Of a DNA stretch of 64,000 nt, positions 49,155 through 60,796 are shown one piece after another; the stretch's first letter is position 1, and every line of letters begins with the position of its first letter. The notes below the pieces were generated by a model, which made no database searches, was not told the origin of the DNA, and saw only the letters and a list, made by a program, of their open reading frames with translations. The stretch spans positions 24,013,456 to 24,077,455 of the forward strand of contig CM049318.1 in assembly GCA_026874595.1 (NCBI GenBank), given 5' to 3'. This DNA comes from Sipunculus nudus (Eukaryota > Annelida > Sipuncula > Golfingiida > Sipunculidae). Position numbers and translations under genes: made by a program.

Positions 49155-49358
49155 ATGGTTCAGAAGATCAAACGTTGTCCCCGTCGTTGTAGTGATCAGT
49201 GGAAACTATACTCTCTCATGAAGCGTGTAATAATCCAGACAGTTCGGGTGTCAGCAGCTATACGAGACGCTGGCGAGGTCATCTACGGTGCAGCGAGGTC
49301 ACATTTTGCACTGTATCAGAGAACATTGCGTGGGAGAATTAAACTGGTAATTTGCTAG
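49155..49358 (+). pseudogene. Remnant resembling the pogo/Tigger (psq-type) helix-turn-helix
   Basis: From ATG at 49155 the frame starts MVQKIKRCPRRCSDQWKL and later reads AAIRDAGEVIYGAARSHF followed by ALYQRTLRGRI. Pogo/Tigger-type transposases and related psq-domain proteins start with a short basic stretch and a W-x(2-3)-L, then an A-A/V core, AA-x-x-(Y/F/H) and a TL-x-x-R-(I/L) recognition helix; the order and spacing here are similar. The frame stops at 49358, with GTAATT a few codons before the end as a weak donor. No DDE catalytic region follows. It is probably a decayed transposase N-terminus, less likely an exon of a domesticated gene. Confidence 0.4.
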
Positions 49359-49939
49359 AACCTGATACCCATCACTGGTCAAAATCTGGTAGTATGGCCT
49401 CTCTTTCTAGACTTATCTCGTTTACCCCTCAAAAAGACCATTTTTAGCAAATTATATTGGCAATAAGGCTTTGCAGTTTTAGGTTTCAAAGACGGCCTTG
49501 TTATGTATAAGATCCCAGAGGGCAAAAGTAGAAATTTCTTGCGGAGTTAAGCCGTGCGCGTGACCCAGAGGCTGGAACCTGCGCTTATTTGTAGCAGTAT
49601 CCTTTCGTCATTACTTAGATCTAATATAGCATCACCCAATCTGTCTGCTTCTTAGCTCTCATCAAATAGCATCTTACAGAATAGAAACGAAATTCAAGGA
49701 AATTAGCATGTCGTGTCCTCAGAACACTTGACCTCAAAGTCTTGGCAAAGGGCTTCATCTTCGGGTCCATTGAAAATGATGTGTTTTCTTAAGGTATTGA
49801 ATATCTGCCCTAAGCAAAAACGCACACTCCATGATCTAAACATAGAATTTAACCTAGGCCTGCCTTTTGATTTGCCTGTTGGTCTGTGTTTCTTTGTTTG
49901 CTAGTTTGTAGACAAGAAATTTAACAATTACGAAAAGGG
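49359..49939. other. Non-coding stretch
   Basis: No continuation of the transposase-like frame and no other gene recognised. Confidence 0.4.

Positions 49940-49995
<56 letters not shown>
49940..49995. repeat. (TA)n microsatellite
   Basis: About 28 TA units. Confidence 0.95.
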
Positions 49996-50001
<6 letters not shown>

Positions 50002-50574
50002 CAAGTATTTACTCTTTTACAACAGAAGACAGACATTTTGCTGAATAACATACCCACGAATATTTATTTTTACATAACCGCGACTGAACCTATGTTTCTT
50101 CAATTATAATAAATTAATGAGCTTTGGACTGTAGAAATCTTGTGGCTAGCACTAGTCGCATGCAGTCCTAATTATATAATGACATTTAGGATGACAAGTT
50201 GTCAATATGTGTCTGTAACAGTTACTTAGATTGTTTGTTCGACGGACGTAAAGTTTACCCTTTCAGTCGAGGATACGTGGCCGTGAAATAGGCCGTGAGC
50301 TAAACTGGAGGAACTGTCACATTGACCACACCAAAATTTAAATACTCTGCATGGGGAGTCACTGAACCTAGCCCCTATTTGTCATGTGTTTTACGATGAG
50401 CACTAGATTTACAGTATTAATGTAGAAATAAATGTATTAAATGTTGATCTTGTCTTAATCTCATAAAGGCCATAACTTGTGGTTATAAGCATAAATTTAC
50501 CATATGATAGTATACATTAAGATGAAATAAAGATAAAATATTACCTATTGATACGTATTGCTTTAGTCTGTAGG

Positions 50575-50790
50575 TGGCCTGGGATAGAGTTGTTTAACTG
50601 TGATAGCAGTGTACATATTGCAGCGTATTGTGACCCCTGGCGGAGGTTCGATGTCTCTGACAATATCTTGATAAAAACATTTTCGGTAAAAACTAGTCGG
50701 TAGGACATTATTACCTCCGCCAGGATCGTATGTGTTCATTCCCATTCGTGAGTGTGTGTGTGCGTTTATTCCCAATATTATCATGAATGG
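50575..50790 (-). mobile_element. Dispersed element with CCTGGCGGAGGT/ACCTCCGCCAGG repeats
   Basis: CCTGGCGGAGGT (50637-50648) is inverted at 50714-50725 (ACCTCCGCCAGG). To the right of the second copy, ATTCCCATTCGTGAGTGTGT and TGCGTTTATTCC resemble the inverted tail of the elements at 10.8 and 44.9 kb. This appears to be a copy of that family on the opposite strand. Confidence 0.5.
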
Positions 50791-52319
50791 AATATCATGA
50801 CATTTTCAAGGCTCAATGAGGAACCGAATAGATTATGACATGGATCTGGATATAAGCCGGATTCAGAAACGTCATCAAGGAATATTCACAAATGTAGAGT
50901 AACTAAATATGCAGAAATGATCTTAAAAATGTGGACCGAATAGGTGAATACAAACCTGGTTTTGAGAGCATCCTACAATAGGGAGCCCCTCCCGTATATG
51001 GCGGAGGCTTGCAATCCTTAGAATACAGTTTTTCTTTTTTTGTGTGCGACTTTTTTCCTCAGTTTGGGGATTTAATCTAAAGACTGTAGCTGTAGTTAAA
51101 TACCGATAGATACCCTGTGTCGCATGACACATGTGTGGACCGCCGGTCATTGCTTCGAACGATGACGTGTTTAATATCATGTGATGATTGTGTGGACCCC
51201 CGACCGCCTGGGGGTGACCTGATCTTCCCGGGGGTAATTGAAGCTCATCATGATCTATAACATTGTAAGCGGCAATCTCCCGGGATTATTTCTGCCCTTA
51301 GCATTTTGTACTATTTTATATTGCAACCTGCCGGGTACAGGAAGGGGAATGTTGAAGGGCAGAATCGGCCCGAGAACAATCAGTAAATACGTTTGTATTA
51401 ACATGCTAGAAATGGATAAAACATATGCCTGGGCAATATATAATGGCGGTAGTTCAACAGTTCATACTAAAATCATACTTCTAGAGGAAAGTATATATAT
51501 TAAGCAACGTTAGTAGGATTCTAATTGTATCATGAATATATAAATCTGATTATCATATGTAATACATATTAAGTTAAACAATTAAAGAACAATATACTTC
51601 TTGGTTGAATATAAGGAATTTTAGTTTGGGTTTTAATTTGTTGAAAATGATTACAGGGAAATTGTCTAAAGAAGAAACTTAGCATGATCGAGAACCATAA
51701 CAACACAACAGTACAGCATTTCTCTGATTAATCCAATCACATGATCCGTTAATTAACGTTAACATTAAATTGGTGAGATTAGGTACTAAGATTATGGTTG
51801 TCACGCCATGCGTTGGATGGGATTTTAGAGATTTCTTTAAAGGAAAAAATGGCAAGGTTTGTATTTTGTATAAATGAGGCCAAAACAGTTACCACGACCA
51901 TTGTATAAAAATCAGTGTGGGCGAATATTTTTTATCTTTATTATACATTTTTATAACTTTTATTACAGGTTTGGATATAAAATTTACATGATCAGGTGAC
52001 GATATGATAATACAGGAATTACTTTGCTAAACAGGTGTAGGCACACTATATCAAAAGGGAATGTTATCACACTTGTATTGTTTTATTTTCTTAAAAAAAG
52101 AAAAGTCAGACCGGGTGAAGTTTAAGATTTTCTACTAAAATATAAAAAAAGGAAAATGGTGGCCAAACAACTGCACGTAATCCATCCACCTTTTGGTATC
52201 AATAATCAACGATACAATCCAAAATCACTATTTTTTTATCATGATTTAAATAAATAAATATGATAGTACCCCAATAATTAGTAGCAGTACATTAGAAAAT
52301 AGGTTTGCGAAAATATTCA
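50791..52319. other. Non-coding stretch
   Basis: No gene recognised. A short GC-rich inverted repeat (ACCCCC...GGGGGT) lies near 51195-51214. Confidence 0.4.
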
Positions 52320-52412
52320 TTATATATCATATATCATATATCACATTACCGTTTCATATGTATTATTACCATACAATGCATTTAAGCATTACATTATATA
52401 TATTATATATCA
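52320..52412. repeat. AT-rich TATATCA short repeats
   Basis: ATATATCATATATCATATAT and similar heptamers recur, interrupted by a unique segment. Confidence 0.6.
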
Positions 52413-52489
52413 CAAAAGCAATTCGTGTGTAAAATTGTCACAACTTGAAATGAGCTAGAGAAATCCATGCATAGATCAATAGTCAAAAC

Positions 52490-52790
52490 CTGCCCTCGAG
52501 ACCATCTACCGTGTCAGCGCATTTCTAGGGGGAGGGGGTATCCTGCCAGCACACGCTTATTACTGGAAGATAATAACCAGCAACGTGTCCAGGGCTGCAG
52601 CAGCAGCACGGGGGAATGTAAGGCATCTGCTAACAGCAAAGCGGGACACGGATATTCACTTAACCTCGGAGCACATGGCGCGGTAAACAGAGAAAGTTCC
52701 TGCTCGGGTTGTGTACTGAACCACGCCCGCTCTCCTTCAGGCGGCTCCGGGTGTAAAGATTTCAAGATCACCTCCAGTTAAACTTACCCC
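52490..52790. other. GC-rich patch of unknown nature
   Basis: Markedly richer in GC than its flanks and open in at least one frame on each strand (104 codons +, 85 codons -). It includes a CAG run (GCTGCAGCAGCAGCAC). No domain is recognised and clean splice sites are absent. It could be a decayed exon or a regulatory patch. Confidence 0.3.
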
Positions 52791-55045
52791 CAACCCTCTT
52801 TTATATTATATTAATTCTTTATAATCCCCGGTACTTGACAGATTTCAAGTAACTCCCGCACTGTACAGATTATACCAATCGCTAATCTAGCTTAATGATA
52901 TATTCTTATTACGAGTGGTGTGTATCCTTAATTCCGACATGCGACATCAACATTTTAGTATGAACGCAGAATGGCAGTCCCAATAATTCAGGGATTGACA
53001 TATGTTTGCGGGGCCAGAGTTTGAAAGGGAAGGTTAATAAGACAGAAAAATACTCCGAAGATTGGTTCAAGGTTGGATGTATTATCTGCGAAGAGAGTTT
53101 GGAGGGCATTAGAGCCGTATCTTCCAAGTAGACGCCGGAGGAACACTTCAGTAATGACGCTACCCCATCCGCAAATTATAATACAATTAAACCCGTGACC
53201 TGAACGATGAATAAAAGCAGTTTAAGATACAAGATTTAAAGTTACAATTAATGTCTGAAACAAAAAAAAAAAAATAATCGTGAAATGACATATTTCTTGT
53301 GAATAATATTGAAAATGACACATCCTTTTCACCAAAGCGCTTGGCATGCCAAATTAAAAAAGATATTCAAAGCTTCAAGATAATTTGAAATATCCAAAAC
53401 AAAGCGATATTAAACATGGTAATTAATCATAAAATATACAACTGTTATCCGGAGGTATTCGGAAATCGATTTCATCCACCTCTCAATAATCTTAATCCAA
53501 GATTCCCGTGGGGTATTCTGAAACGGGGGTTTCCTGAAATCGTTACACTGGGAAGTCTTCAGATGGCTCCCTGCCGACGGGTACACTACTACCAAAGAAC
53601 TAATATTTCCGATGCGATACACCAAGTGGTAGACTCCTTTGTTTACTTATCTGTTAGAGTTTTTGTTGTTTCATCTGTATCAGATTTTTTACCATACTAT
53701 TTCCCTGCCATTAGCTGGATCTAGTAATTCCCCCTGCGTGATTCTTGATAAGTCTCTGCATTTTGTGGGGCACTTGTTTCTGGCAATTCCTACAACTAAT
53801 ACTGTACTCAAAACCAATATACGTTGGTATATAGTAATATTTAGTGTACACTAAACATGTATGAAAAAAACTAAATAAACGCAAATGCCTATACACATTT
53901 TTTGACAGTATTGGGTATATACAGTTGAGCAAAAAAGAAAATATATAATTTATTGAAGTGGTTTAATCGCTGTTTATGTGGTTTTCTCCATGTTTTCTGG
54001 TTTCTTCAACCTCTAGACACTACCGTACGCCACTACCGGAGCAATGGAGACTGCCTTGATTAACTATAATAACTATTTATCAATCCACGTAATGTAAATA
54101 CAGTTTTTGTACCTGCAATGATTCCTGCAGTTATGAGAACCATAAAAAAAAAGATTTTACTCTCATTTATAGTGATATTCTTGAAAAGATATGAAACCCT
54201 TTCAAGGTCAGGAACACGTCACTACAAAAACGGAGCACGTTTTACAGATCTTACATGGAATTTAGGCAACACCAAGAAAATAAAGCGTTCTTCAAATATT
54301 GAAACAAAAAGAGGGAGTGAGCGCGAATTTCTTGCTTTTTGGTTTACCTGCCTGCGCAAAACACATGGGAATTTGCCAACTTGCAATAGTAATACACAAA
54401 ATGTGCTCAAGTTTGTAAAATGGTTTACTTGATCAGCATTCAGTCCATATCCAAGGAAAGCTTTATGGATAGTTTTAACTATCCAGGCAAGTGGGACCAA
54501 TTAGCAACATAATCGGGGACTTGTTGCTAATTGACAAAAAAAAATGACAGACGATATATAAAAGCGGCGACTTCGTAGACCAACTGATTTTTTTTCTGTC
54601 TGGCCTTAAGGGCGGTGGTTTTCCAAAGCCTTCATGAGTTTGAGTCACATTCATATTCTTGCTTTGTCGTAGGAAGTTGCGAGTATAAATATACGACCTG
54701 TGACGCCGCCTTATTCGTGACTGTACTTTACTTTAGCCCTCTTGAACACCTGTGGCCTTTTTACACGATCCGTTAGAGTATAATTAGCCTTAGAACGACC
54801 CCAGTGTTTTAAGCATTGTTATAAAAGTACTGAAGGTGGTGCAAAAATAGCTTAGGACCTTATCAAGTGAAACCTTAAGGTGTCCTTCTGTTGCCGAGAG
54901 CGCACGAATAATAAACCCGCACTCCTGAGAGACATATACATAAGTGTTATGGAATTTCTCATAAAATTTACGACAGGCAAGCCCTTGTCTTCATTGAGTG
55001 AACAGGGAGCCGCTATTTTTAAACGTCGCTGTGTAATTTGAGTGT
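52791..55045. other. Non-coding stretch
   Basis: Several frames of 70-104 codons on both strands (around 52909, 53410, 53639 and 54118-54500) overlap one another and have no domains. Confidence 0.35.
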
Positions 55046-55051
55046 ACTTAC

Positions 55052-55226
55052 CGGTAATTCCCAAAGGTTCATTACGCCATAAACGTAAACGTGTATTAGA
55101 CATGATGTGACGTGGAGTATGCGGTGCTCTGTCGGCTAAAATCTCCCCAGCAAGACCTTTCATGTTTTTCCCGTTGTTACCACCAGGTTTGTTTATTAAA
55201 GTCGATACCAGGAGGTGTGCTAACAT
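55052..55226 (-). CDS. Candidate exon ending at a GTAAGT donor (minus strand, unrecognised)
   Basis: On the minus strand the frame from ATG at 55226 reads MLAHLLVSTLINKPGG and later ADRAPHTPRHIMSNTRLRLW followed by RNEPLGIT. It meets a consensus donor GTAAGT (+ strand ACTTAC at 55046-55051) in phase 1. The start is mildly hydrophobic. The upstream side lacks a clear pyrimidine tract, so it would have to be a first exon. The same frame stays open past the donor to 54852, which weakens the splice argument. No family recognised. Confidence 0.25.
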
Positions 55227-55261
55227 TAAGACTCTTAACTTGTTTGTTATTTTAACATTAT

Positions 55262-55995
55262 GACGATGACTGCATGGTTTGTCAGTCTACAGTTACGACT
55301 GTGAATAATTTGTTAATCTACATTAACGACTGTGACTGGTTTGTAAATATACAGTTTCGACTGTGACTAGTTGATTAGTCCACAGTAAGTGCTGTGACTG
55401 GTGTGTCAGTCTCCAATAACAACTGTGACTGCTTTGTCAGTCTACAGTATCGACTGTAACTGGTTTTTTAATCTACAATTACGACTCTGACTGGTTTGAT
55501 AATCTACAGTTACGGCGGCTATGACCGCTTTGTCAGTCTACAGTAACGACCGTGACTGGTTTGTTAATCAACAGTAACGACTGTGACTGGTTTGTTAGTC
55601 TACAGTAACGGATGTGACTTGTCTGTTAATGTAAAGTTCCGACTCTGACTGGTATGTTATCTACAATAACGACTTTCACTGGTTTGTTAGTCTACCAGTA
55701 CAACTGTGACTGGGTTGTAATCTACATTTACGACTGTGACTGGTTTGTTAATCTACAGTTACGACTGTGACTGGTTAATAAACTTACAGTTACGGCTGTG
55801 ACTTGTTTATTAATTTACAGTTACGGCTGTGACTGGTTTATTAATTTACAGTAACGGCTGTGACTGGTTTATCAATCTACATTTACCACTGGGACTGGTT
55901 TATTAATCGACAGTTACGACAGGGACTGGTCTGCTGATCTGACATTACGACTGTGACTGGTTTATTTATTACAGTTACGACTGTGACTTGTTTAT
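55262..55995. repeat. 31-bp minisatellite, about 24 copies
   Basis: The unit is close to TACAGTTACGACTGTGACTG followed by GTTTGTTAATC. Most spacings are about 31 bases with small indels. Each unit has the inverted pair ACAGT/ACTGT around TACG. Copies vary throughout, with T/A alternation at ACAGT(T/A)ACG. The array stops abruptly at about 55995 and resumes beyond 56800. Confidence 0.9.
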
Positions 55996-56800
55996 TCGGC
56001 CTCAGCCCTTAGGCTGATGGGCTATTTTCGTCACCCAAGCTGTCCTACTGTAGTTCCGTCCGTCGGGCCGTCCGTCCGGTGTCCGTTAATTTTTACCTCG
56101 TGGGCGGGATAGCTCTAAAAGGATTCACCGGAGGAATTTCATTTCTTCGGTGAAGATGTTTATCGATAAAATCTCGGTCAAGTACAAAGATGGATGACCT
56201 TGACCTATTTTTCCACGATTTAGAGCTGATTATAGAAAACCACTCAGAAGCTAATTTCTCAGGAACCATTGGGTGGATCTTTCACAAAACTTACTTTGGT
56301 CTTAAGGACGTATAGTCTGTACTTGGTGCTCAAAGTTTGAGGCGCCACCCACAATTTTTTTTATTTTTAATGAATTTTTATCGGACTTTTCAACTTTGGC
56401 CTTGTGAGCGGGATATCTCCAAAGGTATTCAACACAGGACCTTCATTTTTTAGTGCTGATGCATATTAACAAAATCTTGGTCAATTTCAAAGATTAGTGA
56501 CCTTGACCTTCTTTCAAGGTCACAGAGCTTAAACTATAGAAAAAAATAGGAGCTTATTTCTCAGGAACCACTGGGTGGATTTTTGTGAAACATGGTATAA
56601 TGATATGCCTTTATGATCTCAAAGTCCTGCATGATATCGGTCTTACCTTACTTGCAAAGGTACTACATACCTCTCCAGTTTAAATTTATAACTGAGACAT
56701 GAGCAGATATACATCCATCTGAGAACAAATATGTTGTACTTGTTACTGTTACCACCTATAAACACTGTTCTTTTGGCTGAGGGCTTTTGTCAGCGTCTGC
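55996..56800. mobile_element. Dispersed dimeric element inserted in the 31-bp minisatellite
   Basis: Begins with a perfect small hairpin (TCAGCCCTTAGGCTGA, about 56000-56015), then a CGTC/CCGTCCG-rich head (56048-56080). Two diverged modules follow, 304 bases apart: TGGGCGGGATAGCTC (56101) and TGAGCGGGATATCTC (56405). Both contain GACCTTGACCT, then TAGAGCT/CAGAGCT, and CTCAGGAACCA(T/C)TGGGTGGAT. The right end (GGCTGAGGGCTTTTGTCAGC) resembles part of the left end. No coding frame. Minisatellite copies lie on both sides. Confidence 0.7.
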
Positions 56801-56995
56801 TGATATTCTAGTCAATCTACAGTTACTACTTTGACGGGTTTGCTGATCTAGCATTACGACTGTACTTGTTTGTTGTTCTTACATTTAAGCTGCAACTGTT
56901 TTTTTTTTTGGTCGAATTGTCCTGTTGTATCTGGTTCGTTGATTGATAATTACGATCGTAACAGGGTTGTTAAATTAACTTCACGACTGAACGCA
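56801..56995. repeat. Continuation of the 31-bp minisatellite
   Basis: GTCAATCTACAGTTACTACT, GATCTAGCATTACGACTGTA and GATTGATAATTACGATCGTA are diverged copies of the unit at 55262-55995, separated from it by the inserted element. Confidence 0.7.
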
Positions 56996-57724
56996 TGCAG
57001 TGATTTTTACCATAGAGCTTATTCACATTAAAAGTCCGTCCATGGCAACGGTTGATTATACACACAAAAAACAAAGATCAAACAAGGGTCTATAAAATGT
57101 AAGTGGAGACGACCTCAAGGCCCCCTGACGTTTATACATGTTGACATCGTGAGGAAGTGTTACTAAATATAGACTTGCTGGTTTGTTTAATTACGTGACA
57201 AAGTGCACAGCGATCACTCAAAAAGAAGATCGTATGTAACATATTAATGCGAAGGGGGAAACATCACACAAAAAGTTTAAATCGCTTAAATGTGAGCTCA
57301 TTTCATAAGGAGGTTGAAAAATAATCCTATTTTTCTTTGTATAATTGGTAATCCAATTCAAAGCCCGAACTTTCAACAATAAAAAAATAGATTTGTTTGT
57401 GTAACAATCCTGTTGCAATCAAGTTCAAGTAGCTGTTCAGGGCTACCGCAACCCGGGGTCCACTATCATGACAAAAATACATGTTTTACTCCTATTTAAC
57501 GCACATGTAAACAAACACCCATATACTTACACACAGTATTCGTTTATTCGTTTATCAGAACATTAAAACCCACCCGATAATATAATTAGTTTTTCCTTAC
57601 ATATGACACATCGAAAATCGAGTGCCTTGTTATTTTTTGGGTGACAGCTATCAGGCCCAGTTTTATTTTTATAATAACTGTATGCAGAACAGTTTACAAA
57701 CACACGGTCCTAGCAGCGCATGGC

Positions 57725-57725
<1 letters not shown>
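56996..57725. other. Non-coding stretch
   Basis: No gene or repeat recognised. Confidence 0.4.

Positions 57726-57777
<52 letters not shown>
57726..57777. repeat. (GA)n microsatellite
   Basis: About 26 GA units. Confidence 0.95.
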
Positions 57778-57778
<1 letters not shown>

Positions 57779-58500
57779 ATACATGTACAGATCATGCTGT
57801 GAATGAAACAAGCATTATTCCAAGGTGGCAAGTATATTTTTACATAACAGAAAGTTAACGTAAAGGTACATACTATTACTAAACAGTTGGTACAACAAAT
57901 TGTAGTAATAATAATCACGCCCAGAAAATTTGTCTGCTTCATTACCGTCTGTACTGACTGATCGGGGACATGACCCCGGCAGTGTTAAATGAGCTCAGAG
58001 CACTTTTGACAATTACCAGTCATCATACACTGTTTATACAAAGGTCATGTGGAATATACCGTGCAGTACACACTGCCATTATCTGTAAACGATTTCCTGA
58101 AATGATCAACTGTAAAGGTCACAAGGCCAACTGACAAACAAGTTGGACCATTGCTGCTTTTATTAAATAGCAGTTCGCATAATCAACGGTTTTATTAATC
58201 TTTGTCTTCATTTACTGACAGCATTTTTAGAATACAGATTTTCCTAGTATTGCCTTTTTTTCTGTTATTTTTCCGTCTTCTCAACCAGAACAGTAATCAC
58301 TTGTATAAGATGGTCGACCGTAGCAAATTATTGGTGTACAGATATCGCAGCCGCAATACACAGGAACGTGGGCTGCTATAGTTTGTGGCTTTTTCATTCT
58401 GCAGTGGAAAAAGGAAACCAACAGAACATAATTTACATTTGGGTTTCGTTTGAGTCCACATTTTCTTAACTAAATGTTCCTCCTTTTCTGTATCTTCTCT

Positions 58501-58505
58501 TCTCC

Positions 58506-58576
<71 letters not shown>
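58501..58576. repeat. (CT)n microsatellite with a pyrimidine-rich right flank
   Basis: About 35 CT units after a short interrupted lead. Pyrimidine-rich DNA continues to about 58860 and drives a 211-codon + frame (58474-59109), mostly L/S/F residues, which is not a gene. Confidence 0.95.
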
Positions 58577-58578
<2 letters not shown>

Positions 58579-58899
58579 TTATCCCCTATAAATCCTGTTC
58601 TAATCTTGCAAATTTTCTTCTCTTTTCTATCAGTCTTCATTTCCGCATTTTCCTTTTCCTTTTTTCTCTGTTTCAGGTCTTCCCTTTTCTGTACTATCAC
58701 CTCCCCTATTACACCACCATCCATGCATCCTATCCCTTACCTCCTGTCAGTTCCTCTTTATTGTTTCGAGGCCACACTTTACTATCCTGCCTTTCTCCTT
58801 TCCTCATTTCTATTTAGCCATACTTTATCCCTCCTCTCTCAAGGTCTCTCTCTCTCATATATCTGTCTTCTATTTCTTGTTCCCCGCTCACACATGTAC

Positions 58900-60650
58900 G
58901 TTTTTCATTTCTATCATGTGGCGTTGTGTCTTCAATCTCCTCGTTTTTTTGCAGCTAATTATTTGGTCACATATATATTCCTTTTAGTAAATTGCAGATC
59001 GTCAGCTTTTTTTTGTATTGCCAATGGCGTTACTGTGATGAATCTCGGATATTGTTATAATATAACTATTACCTTTGAATTTAAGTCTTATATCCGGGGT
59101 TTTCCATGAATAAATGGCCGTCCTATGGCATTTCTGATTAAAACGTGCCTGATAGCTATTTATACCTCACATAATAATCATATTTATACATTTTACTTAT
59201 TTATTAATATATCATAGATTTCAAAGACTGCATCCGTTACATTAAAAGTAACGGTTTGGGTCTCTTTGTTTGATTTTACAGCCTGAAAAAAATGATGAAC
59301 AACAATATTTTTAAAACAATAAACAAGTTTAGCAAATTCAAACTGAACTAAAATATAATCTTAAAAAAACCCAGAATAAACCAATTTTATTTTTTAATTC
59401 AAGTATATAGTAACCATAACAAGACCAGGATGTTATGCCGGGTATTATGCTAACCATTGGCAACTGCTAAATCTAATATGACATAAATTGTAACTTATAA
59501 AAACACAGTGACATCAGCAAGTCGTCACATATGTCGCGCACATTTCACTGGTACTTGAGCTCTCCCATGCTCGAATATATCATATAAACAGGTACTTCAA
59601 TGTTTAACAATGGCATAAGACGTCACGTCAGAAATCATGTACAAACAACCAGTAATGACTCCTATAGATACACATGTATTATTATAGACGGTTGCTTTTT
59701 GTACATAAATTCTGACATTGCATTCTACAGTATTGTTACAGTGACTCATAGTTCAACGTATAATAAAAGAAGTCAACTTTAGGGTCACTGCCTCGAACTA
59801 AGGGTGTCCACTTACAACCCAACTTGGGTTTGATAGCTTGTAAGTAATGAGTGCCAGCGGGTACATTTCACTAGCTAGATTGGGAAAAACATATTTTCCT
59901 GAACGTAATATGATATCTAAACTATGTTAATTACGTCTTTGGCATATTTACATGTACGTTTTTATTGAGAATCTTATACGCAATTGACTGTTCCAGGCCA
60001 AAGAGTAGAAGAAAGGGCACACACCCCTCTCTGCTAAACATTATTGTTGAACTTAAACTTGAGTAAATGTAAATGTTTGTTTAACTGCGTTGGTCTCTTT
60101 CCTTTCTAGTCTGGAACGGAGCATCCATAGTTATTTCCACAAGGGTTTAGGGACTCGCCTTATCACGGGATCGAGGATAAGAATAAATCTGCAGATGATA
60201 TTAAAAAAAAAATCTTCTGAAACAGGGGATATTTGCCAGTGTCCTTTTCATGGGTACACAAACCGGGTTTTAACTGTGAAGGAAATGAGGGTAAATAAAA
60301 AATATACCTTGAATGATTAACTGGCCGCAAAAAAAAACCGTTTACCAAACAGACGTATATTTTAAAGGTATGTCTCCGAAAGCACAAAATACACAAGCCT
60401 GGAATGCCCACTTGGAAACTGCCTTCTGTTCTAGCAGAGTAGACTCGCATGGAATATTTGTCATCTTGTAATTGGCTGGGTATTGTTTACATTTATTTAA
60501 CACCTGTCCATAATGTTCTTTGCGAGCATTTAAATTATATGCATCACCGTATACACCACATATCCTCGGAAAATCAATATATGAACGGATTTAACGCACA
60601 GCAAAACGTAGTGGAGTTCTAATAAGGCTGATTGAAATCTTTTAGACCAG
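58900..60650. other. Non-coding stretch
   Basis: No gene or repeat recognised; overlapping short frames near 60090-60450 lack domains. Confidence 0.4.
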
Positions 60651-60683
60651 TTATCATCAGTGGCGTCAATTTATCTTCAGGGG

Positions 60684-60754
60684 TGGGGGGGGGACTCGCA
60701 GGGTGGGGAGATGACAGGCGTGGAGGGTAGTCAAAATTGGGATAAAACAGACAT

Positions 60755-60789
<35 letters not shown>
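60684..60789. repeat. G-rich run followed by (TA)n
   Basis: A G-rich stretch (60684-60710, GGGGTGGGGGGGGGACTCGC) precedes a (TA)n tract at 60757-60789. GTGGCGTCAATTTATCTTCAG just upstream resembles the end of a hAT-like miniature element. Confidence 0.7.

Positions 60790-60796
<7 letters not shown>

Noticed and set aside
57622-57942. Overlapping frames with ERERER or SLSLSL runs
   Set aside because: They are direct translations of the (GA)n microsatellite on the two strands.
58474-59109. 211-codon plus-strand open frame rich in L, S and F
   Set aside because: It is generated by a (CT)n tract and its pyrimidine-rich flank. Stop codons are rare in pyrimidine-rich sequence, and there is no recognised domain.
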